Below, piece by piece: positions 51,501 through 60,500 of a stretch of 64,000 bases of DNA. The position numbers were made by a program, and so were the translations under genes. Positions within the stretch are counted from its first letter, which is position 1; each line of letters begins with the position of its first letter. The DNA is from Cyclina sinensis (taxonomy: Eukaryota > Mollusca > Bivalvia > Venerida > Veneridae): positions 22,514,872-22,578,871 of the forward strand of contig JAAONU010000004.1 of the NCBI GenBank assembly GCA_012932295.1. Direction: 5' to 3'. A model generated the notes under the pieces. That model did no database searches, had not been told where the DNA came from, and saw only the letters and a list, made by a program, of their open reading frames with translations.

Positions 51501-54500
51501 GTGTGTTTTTTCACATCAGTCTAGTCTAAAGTAGGTACAGAAACTTGTTTTAAAGCATATTCAACAAAACTTGTACCTGTAGCTTGTAGTAAACAATGAA
51601 ACCCTGCTATATTTACCTATTAGGAAGGTATACATATGTATGTTCACATTTGCTTAGTCACGCAAGGCTGGTACTGAAACTTGCTATAAAGTATATTCAA
51701 CAAAATCTGTACCCGAAGCTTGTTGTAAACAGGTACTACAGCGAGAAGTATGTCATTGAATTACGCTTATTAAAAGATATGGATATTGAGGTATTACGGG
51801 CGCCAGGTTTTAATGGCCTAGTTCAAATGGAGTTCTTAAGTAGGATTAAAACTCGAACATGCAAACGCAAAAATCATTTTAACATAACTTTGGGTTGAAA
51901 TAATCAAACCATCAGCACTAAAGAGCTGAACTCTAGAAACACCAGTCAGTGCTTTTCGTGTCCAACTTTTCCGTGCTGCATAAAACGAGTAATGTAGTAC
52001 TGTAGTTTTACATAGTTCCAGAGCCATGCCTTTTATTGGTCAACTATGCTATAGGCGGGAGCATCTGTCAGAGAATATTCTATTCTTCTTTAAAGTTTCC
52101 ACTTGAATCCGGCCATTAAAAATTATTGATAATAAGTTTGTACTTAAACCTTCACACACTTTGAGGGAGACAGTAAAAAGATGCAATAGTTTAAATGCTT
52201 GATTGCTTATTGTCATACAATATGACTGATTACAATATGCTATTATAATCACCTTTTAGATAAGTCGTTTGACCGATCTGCATGGCCTAGAAGAATGTAA
52301 GTACTCATATTTTCCCATACGAACACATATATTTGTAAACAAGATTTTTTACGAATTGACACGTTAACTATTATCGATACTATTAAAAATCAACTATCCT
52401 TTAAGAATATCCTTTAAGTTAGAAAATAAGCGTAATAGTTTGGTTAAAAATTTCAGTTTTAACAAATACTAAACTTACACTGTCGCACTGAATTAAAGAT
52501 TATGCCTGTAAATATATACAAATATTCTTCATTTGCAATATAAAGATTCAGGACCTACGAACATAAGAGTTGAAAAGAATATCGCGACAGGTGTTCGTCT
52601 AGCTTGGGATTTACCAGAAACTGCCTCTTGTTATGGTCGAGCTGACATGGAAGTAATACTGCTCAATGCAGATGGAAGCAAAAGAGTTGCAAAAGTTCAT
52701 AGAGAAGGAACGTTTGTAGATCTTGTAGGACTTGAACCAGAGAAAGATTATGATATATCTTTGAAACTTGGATATAAGGGCACTCAGTTAGCGGCTCTTC
52801 CATACGCCTTCAAAACAGGTACGTGATTATTTTCATAATATAGAACATTTTTCGTGCTTCTTAATTATAATCTTTCCTGTGCTTTAAACATACTGAACAA
52901 ATATCTAATATGTATATGGCATTTCTTGGTTTTGTTTTTTGTTTTATTGAAATAGTATTTTTTTTATACATTCTTATGACCAAAACCTATTTGTCACATA
53001 TGTAAATATCTTAAAGTTCAGTTAGTATAAATATTAAAAGGAATGTCAACAATTAAAACCATTTAAGTGTTACTGTTTTCATAAAGGCTGCTTATTTAAT
53101 TAGAATTTCTTTCTAGTTTGCATTTCAACTATCAAATATTTTAGCCCCGAGAGAAAATTACCTTGCGGCAGGAGCGATTGTTGGAATTGTAACAAGTAAG
53201 AAGACTTAATTGATTTTGTTATGAAAGAGAATTGATCTGTGAATGAATTCGATTTGTATTGTATTAATATTTGTTCATGATTATCGTTAAACGTGTTTTA
53301 ACATTTTGAGAGATCAATCTGATAAATATCTACTGCCCAGTATCTAAAACGTACCTTGTTACATAATAAAGAAGCAGTGTGTTAATTACATTAAAGGCCT
53401 ATGACATTTCTTTTTGTTGTTTTTTATAAATTCTTACGTGAAAAAATTGAATACACTTATTACAAAACTAAATACACTAATATACTATCGGATAATTTTT
53501 CTAACTCTCACTGTTCCCGTTTTACCGTAAGGAGGTAGTTAATTTGCTATCGTGGGTTGTTTTCATTAAATTCAGGTGTTCTACTGATAATTGGATTAGT
53601 TATCGCAGTATTTGTTGTACTGTTAAGAAGGGGACACATGCAACCCATAAGGAAAGGCATAAGGGCCATGTCCGTGAAATACCACACCTCTGTTGCACAC
53701 CTAAGGACCAGATCAAGAAGTCATGATTCAGGGAAAGTAAGTAATTTCCTTATTTCAAAAGCAAATACACAAACTTAGTTTCAACAACCTCCCTCCTTTT
53801 TTGCCAGGGGAAATACCCTTCTTAATACCCCCAAAATGAAGTTTGGGGGTATGTAGGAGTCACCCTGTGGTCGGTCGGTCGGGCGGTGTGTACCTTGTCC
53901 GGAGCATAACTTAAAAACTACTAGTTGGAATTCAGTGCAACTTCATACAATGGTCAAGCATAATAAGTGGAAGCGCAGTGTCCAAGAATTATAACTCCAT
54001 GATCACTATTTGCAAAGTTATTGCCCTTTGTTGGTTTTCCTTTGTATGGAGCAAAACTTGAAAACTACTGGTTGGAATTCATTGTAATTTCACACACAGT
54101 GGTCAATCACAATGGGAGGAAGTACAGAGTTTAAGAATCATAACTCCATCTTCACTATTTTTTGAGTAATTTGCCCTTTATTCTTTTTTTGTCCGGAGCA
54201 TAACTTGAAAACTACTGGTTGGAATTCAATGCAACTAAATACAATGGTCAAGCACAATAAGAGGAAGTGCAGTGTCTAAGAATCATAACTCCGTCTTCAC
54301 TGTTTTCAGATTTATTGCCCTTTGTTGGTTTTCCTTTGTATGGAGCAAAACTTGAAAACCACTGGTTTGAATTCAATGCACCTTCATACAATGGTCAAGC
54401 ACAATAAGAGACAGTGCAGTGTCTAAGAATCATAACTCCATCTTTACTATTTTTAGAGTTATTGCCCATTGTTGGTTTTCCTTTGTAGGGAGCAAAATTT

Positions 54501-57500
54501 GAAAACCACTGGTTTGAATTCAATGCAACTTCATACAATGGTCAAGCACAATAAGAGACAGTGCAGTGTCTAAGAATCATAACTCCATCTTTACTATTTT
54601 TAGAGTTATTGCCCTTTGTTGGTTTTCCTTTGTATGGAGCAAAACTTGAAAACCACTGGTTTGAATTCAATGCACCTTCATACAATTGTCAAGCACAATG
54701 AGAGGAAGTGCAGCGTTTAAGAATCATAACTCCAAATTCTCTATTGCAGAGTTATTGCCCTTTATTGGTTTTCTTTATTCGGAGAATAGCTTGAAAAATA
54801 CTGGTTGGAATTCAGTGCAACTTCATACAATTGTCAAGCACAATGAGTTGAAGCGCAGTGTCCAAGAATCATAACTCCATGTTCACTATTTGCAGAGTTA
54901 TTTCCCTTTGTTGGTTTTCCTTTGTATGGAGGATAACTTGAAAACTACTGGTTGGAATTCGATGCAACTTCATACAATGGTCAAGCACAATGAGAGGAAG
55001 TGCAGTGTTCAAGAATCATAACTTTAATTTCTCTATTTGCAGAGTTATTACCCTTAGTTTGTTTTCTTTATTTGGAGCATAACTTGAAAACTGCTGGTTG
55101 GAATTCAATGCAACTTCATACAATGATCAAGCACAATGAGAAAAAGTGCATTATATAAGAGCTATAACTCCATCTTTACTATTTGCAGAGTTATTGCCCT
55201 TTCCAGGAGTTCCTTTTCCAGAATATAATTTAGAAACTCGTCGTTGGAATTCAATGCAACTTCATACAATGGTCAAACACATTGAGTGAATGTGCATTGT
55301 ACAAGAGCTATAACTCTGTCTTCACTGTTTGCACAGTAATTGCCCTTTGTTAGTTTTCTTAGTCTGGAGAATAACTTGTAAACTATTTTTTGGGAATTCA
55401 ATGCAACTTCATACAATGGTCAAGCGCAATGAGAGGAAATGCAATGTACAAGAACCACAATAACTTTAATTGCCCACAACCATAACTCTTTTTCAACTTT
55501 TTACGAAGTATTCTGTTATTAAATTGATAACTTCCACTGTTCTGAAGCGGTGTTTTGGGGGTATTAATCACATTTAGTGATAGCTCTAGTATAAGCTCAA
55601 GCGTAAGTCATAGGGTAAATAGTGGGATTCGAACCCGCAACGTTCGGCACCATTCGCCTAAAATGCAAATTAAGATCGCCTTAGGTAACATTCATTTATC
55701 ATACCCTGTTTGAAGATGTGTTCATCTTGGTGATGTTGAAGAACTTTTTTATCGTTTATATACAACCTAGGGCAATACTGACTCTTTGTATATGTATGGA
55801 GAAATTGACTTCAATGATATTCAGAAGTGGCAGTTGCAACGCGATGACGTCATTTTGGAGTCTCTTTTGAAGTCTGGTAATTTTGCTGATATATATATTG
55901 CCACAGTAAGATCTTCAAACCGGACGGTCGTTGCAAAAGCTCTGAAAGGTAAGCCAAAAGTCTCAAAAATTAATTAGGTATTTCAATTAATGAATTTATA
56001 TATTTTATCTGATTACATGTTTTAAAAGACAATAATGGAAAACAGGAGATTCTTACAAATGATATTCATATTAAGTTTTTTTGTACAATATTTCAACGTA
56101 CTCCATTTGCACTTTTTCACGTCTGTAACGCGTAACTTAATGGGGAACTTTTTTTTATCTGAATTTGTATGCTACTTGGCAGTTAATGCAGTTGGGTAAA
56201 ACAGACAGAAACAATTCATTTTATAATGTAATTAGTCATTCGAAACAGTTGTATTAATATGCATCACGTTGTGACTAGTTTATTTGTCTTTTACTACAAC
56301 GTTGTTTTAAAGAAATTTAAATTTATAAAACAGTCTCATGCAGAAAAGGTCAATAGATATAAACCTCGCACATTTTTGAAGGAAAGTGTAACTTACTAAT
56401 ATCTGTATAGTGGCTGGTAGTGATTTCAAGATTCAATAACAAAATGATACTGAGGAAGTTGGGGAGGGTTAAAGATCGGCGAATTCTTCAGAACAAGGAA
56501 CTGATGTTGTTTTTTTGTTTTGTTTTGTGTGTGTACATTGCAGAAGACTACAGAGAGAATGACCTGTTGCTGATGAAAGCTAAGATAAATTTCAGCTCCA
56601 TCGAGGTTGGTCAGCATGAAAATGTACTTCGTTTTATTGGCGCTGTTGTTGAAGAGAATGACAGTAAGTAGTACAGATACAGGGTCTCCCATAATATATG
56701 TCCACTTAAATAATTTGAATAACTTCTATCAATGACGTCATTAGTTTTCAGCTTTCCAAAAATGGCGTCCTGTGCTGAAATTGTGAAACTGTACATCGAA
56801 AATGGAAAATTTCCATCTATTGTGCAAAGACAATTGTTGAAAATTTACCCTACAGAGAAAGAACCTTCCAGGCGACAAATTAAGCGCTTGGCTAACAAGT
56901 TTGAAAAGCATGGGACAGTGTTAGACAGAAAGAATGACAACGCAGGCAGACCAAGGAATGTACGTTCAGATGAAAAGATTAGAGCAGTGTCTGAAGTTGT
57001 TGAAGCCACCCCTAGAATTTCTGTAAGAAGAGTTCTCAGTGATGTTTCAAACACTTCTAGTAAGTCTACTGTGCATAGAATTTTAAAATATGACCTGAAA
57101 CTTGTTGCTTATAAAATTTCTTTGATGCAACATTTGAAGAATGCCGATATTTCTGCCAGACTAGCATTTGCAGAGTGGGTGAGAAGCCATGACGATATAA
57201 CAGACATGATATGGATCAGCGATAAGTCACAATTTCACCTAGATAGATTTGCGAATAAGCAAAATATTAGGTACTGGGGATTATCAAAGCCAGACTTCTA
57301 TGACGAGAGACCACTACATAGTGAGAAGGTAACGGTATGGGCTGCGATGAGCTCCTCTGGACTCATTGGACCTTTCTTTCACAAAGAAAATTTGGAATGT
57401 TGCACTGTGAATTCGGAACGTTACGTGAATCTTTTACAGAAAAAGTTTGTCCCTGAAATAATTAGAAGAGAAATTCGAGTCCAAACCTGCTGGTTTCAAC

Positions 57501-60500
57501 AGGATGGTGCTACACCACACACGGAAAGAAGTGTTCTGGAGTGGTTAGAGCAGACATTTGGCAACCGATTGATTTCGTTGAAGACGGCTAATGTATGGCC
57601 TCCCCATTCACCAGATTTGAGTCGCTTGGATTTTTATCTTTGGGGTTATTTAAAACACAACGTGTACAGCCCTAAACCAAGATGCATCGCTGAGTTGAAA
57701 AACGCTATATGTACGGAAATCTGACAAATATCGCGAGACACATGTGTTAACGTCATACGCAATTTCAGAGAACGTGTTGAGCTTGTACGGCGAAATAATG
57801 GTGGTCATTTGGAACACATATTATAAACGCTGTAAGTAAATGTTGACATTAATTGTTAATTGTAAAAAAACTTACGTATATACCCTTTAAGATGAGATAT
57901 GATTTGACTTTATATGACATGTCTGTGAAGAGTTATTCAAATTAATTAAGTGGACATATATTCTGGGACACCCTGTATATTAAGACTTATCCATTGACCT
58001 AAATTATACTCTTTATATTGGATTTGAGAAGACACACTTTCTAAGCATTTACTTGAAAAAAGAATAAGAACATAGCATTTCTGGTCAGATTTTCTTCTGA
58101 TTTGTTCTAACTGTTCGAGAAAATCTGTTTTTCTTTTCAAAATTATTGTTGTTAGATGCATTTATTAATTGATCCATATACTATTCTTAGTGTTTTATTT
58201 GGAAAAAGTCTTTTAATTTAATAATTACAAATTCTTAAAAAACTACTTCTGATTGAAAGAAATGATAGCAAACTGAAACAAAATTTAAAAAAGAACAAGA
58301 AATTAGTTTAATTTAGTCTTAAGACACATTTTAATACACCTGTTCCGATATGAATTTTGAAATAAACTGACGTTTAAGACTTTACATTAATAACAGTGGG
58401 ACCGTTCATCATTTACGAGTACTGTCCAAATGGACAGATGAGCGATTACCTACAGACAATGAAAAACAATATTACTCTTGAGACGTATGAACATCAACTG
58501 CAGTTTGGGCGTGGAATTGCGAAAGGAATGGAGTATTTGGCCGAGAAGAAGGTATTTTCTTTAAACAATGATATATAAGCCTTTAAAAAAATAAGAAAAA
58601 GATAATAAGATCAATAAACAGCCGTGAACCAACAGTATCTGTATAAAACTAATTAAAACATTACTTGAAATAATTAATTTGGGTAAAAACATTTCTTTTG
58701 TTTCCTTTTTGTAGAACTTTTATCAAATTACTAATATATACAGTCAGATTCTATATGTAAATTCTATAAAATATACATTCAAGCTGTCTGATGTAGAAAT
58801 AAGTTAACATGCATAACAAAAAATATGAAACGGCGTTCTGGTTGTTTTACCTAATTTGTGTAATTTACACACATTTATACTTGCTTCAATCAGTTTAGTT
58901 TAATATTTAAACCCGGTGACTTTAAATGTACAAACAGTACTAAAAGCAATGGGACTGGTGCTTAAAAGAATTAATAAAAAGAGAATACCTTTGAAACAAT
59001 TGACGTAATATCATCATACACAGTCTTTTAGCGTGATATGTGAATGTAGTACAGTGGTAGACACTTCGTTTCCGATCAATAACTAGAGAACGCTTTGACC
59101 TAGGTTCACCAAACTTGGTATGCTGGTTGGTGATCACCAGTAAATGATTCCTATTGATTTTAATGTTGTTAGGTCAAAGGTCAAGCTCACAGGTACCGTC
59201 ATCCTAAAAACGGTTTCCGATCAATAACTAGAGAACACTTTGACCTACGTTCACCAAACTTGGTATGCTGGTTGTTCATCACCAGTAGATGGCCCTTATT
59301 GACTTTGAGGTCATTAGGTCAAAGTCAAGATCACAGAGAATTTCATCCTAAAAACGGTTTCCGATCAATAACTAAAGAACGCTTTAACGTAGGTTCACAA
59401 AACTAAGTATGCTGGTTGGTCATCACCTTTAGATGACCCCCTATTGATGTTGAGGTCATTTGATCAAAGGTCAAGCTCACAGAGACTTTCATCCTAAAAA
59501 CGGTTTCCGATCAATAACTAGAGAATGCTTTTGACCTAGGTTCACCAAACTTGGTATGCTGGTTGGTCATCACCAGGAGATGACCTCTATTGATTTTGAG
59601 TTCATTAGGTCAAAGGTCAAGGCCACAGGGACCTTGATCCTAAAAACGGTTTCTGATCAATAACTAGAGAAAGCTTTGGCCAAACCACAAGCAATTAGGT
59701 GCTGCTGGGGGGCATGTATGTTTTACAAACATTTCTTGTTTATGTATGTCTCTGTAATAAGGGTTTTACAATTTTTCGCTTTGACGATATTTTTAAAAGA
59801 TCGGTCGCTTTTTCTCTATACTTAATACGCAATAACAAAAGTGAGAAATACTCAGGAATGTACAAGATAGCCAATCCCCTTTGTAGATTGTGCATCGACG
59901 CCTTGCGGCCCGAAACATACTGCTAGATGCTGACCTTGTGCCAAAGATAAGTGGTTTTGGACCACAGCCGGATGAGAAAAAAAATGTCGACGGACAACAC
60001 AAGAAAAGGGTACGAGTTTAACTTTCAACTGTAACGTCCTTGGATCCGTAGCTGTATCAAAAATTGATATTTGTGTTGTATGGACTGCGAGACAATCTGT
60101 CAATACTATTTTTAGGCGTGAAAGCGAAAAGGTTTTTTCTGCTTCTCCTTTTTAACAGTACTTAGAAACATTTCACCTCTCGTTTTCATGATGATGTATA
60201 CCTTTTACTTCCAGGAAAGAATTCCCTTGAAATGGATGGCCCCCGAATGCCTGAAATCTACAGCAGGTGCGACAGAGAAAAGCGATGTGTGGTCATTTGG
60301 TGTGGTACTATGGGAAATATTTTCATTTGGTAAATGTATTTTTCCTTGAAAAAGTAATAACACTTAAATTGTCATTAATAAAAAAAAATGGAAACATTTT
60401 GTTAAAACAACAGACGGAACCTTGCATTGCGCAAACACCTATTAGGACATGATTATGAGAAGGAATAATATACACTTAAAGATGACTTAAATGTTTGAAT

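Noticed and set aside
53544..53726. Alternative frame over the transmembrane exon
   Set aside because: It breaks splice phase and lacks the hydrophobic helix; the overlapping frame joins both neighbouring exons.
55612..55695. Functional tRNA gene
   Set aside because: Box B is good, but acceptor and D stems do not pair; treated as a SINE-type fragment.
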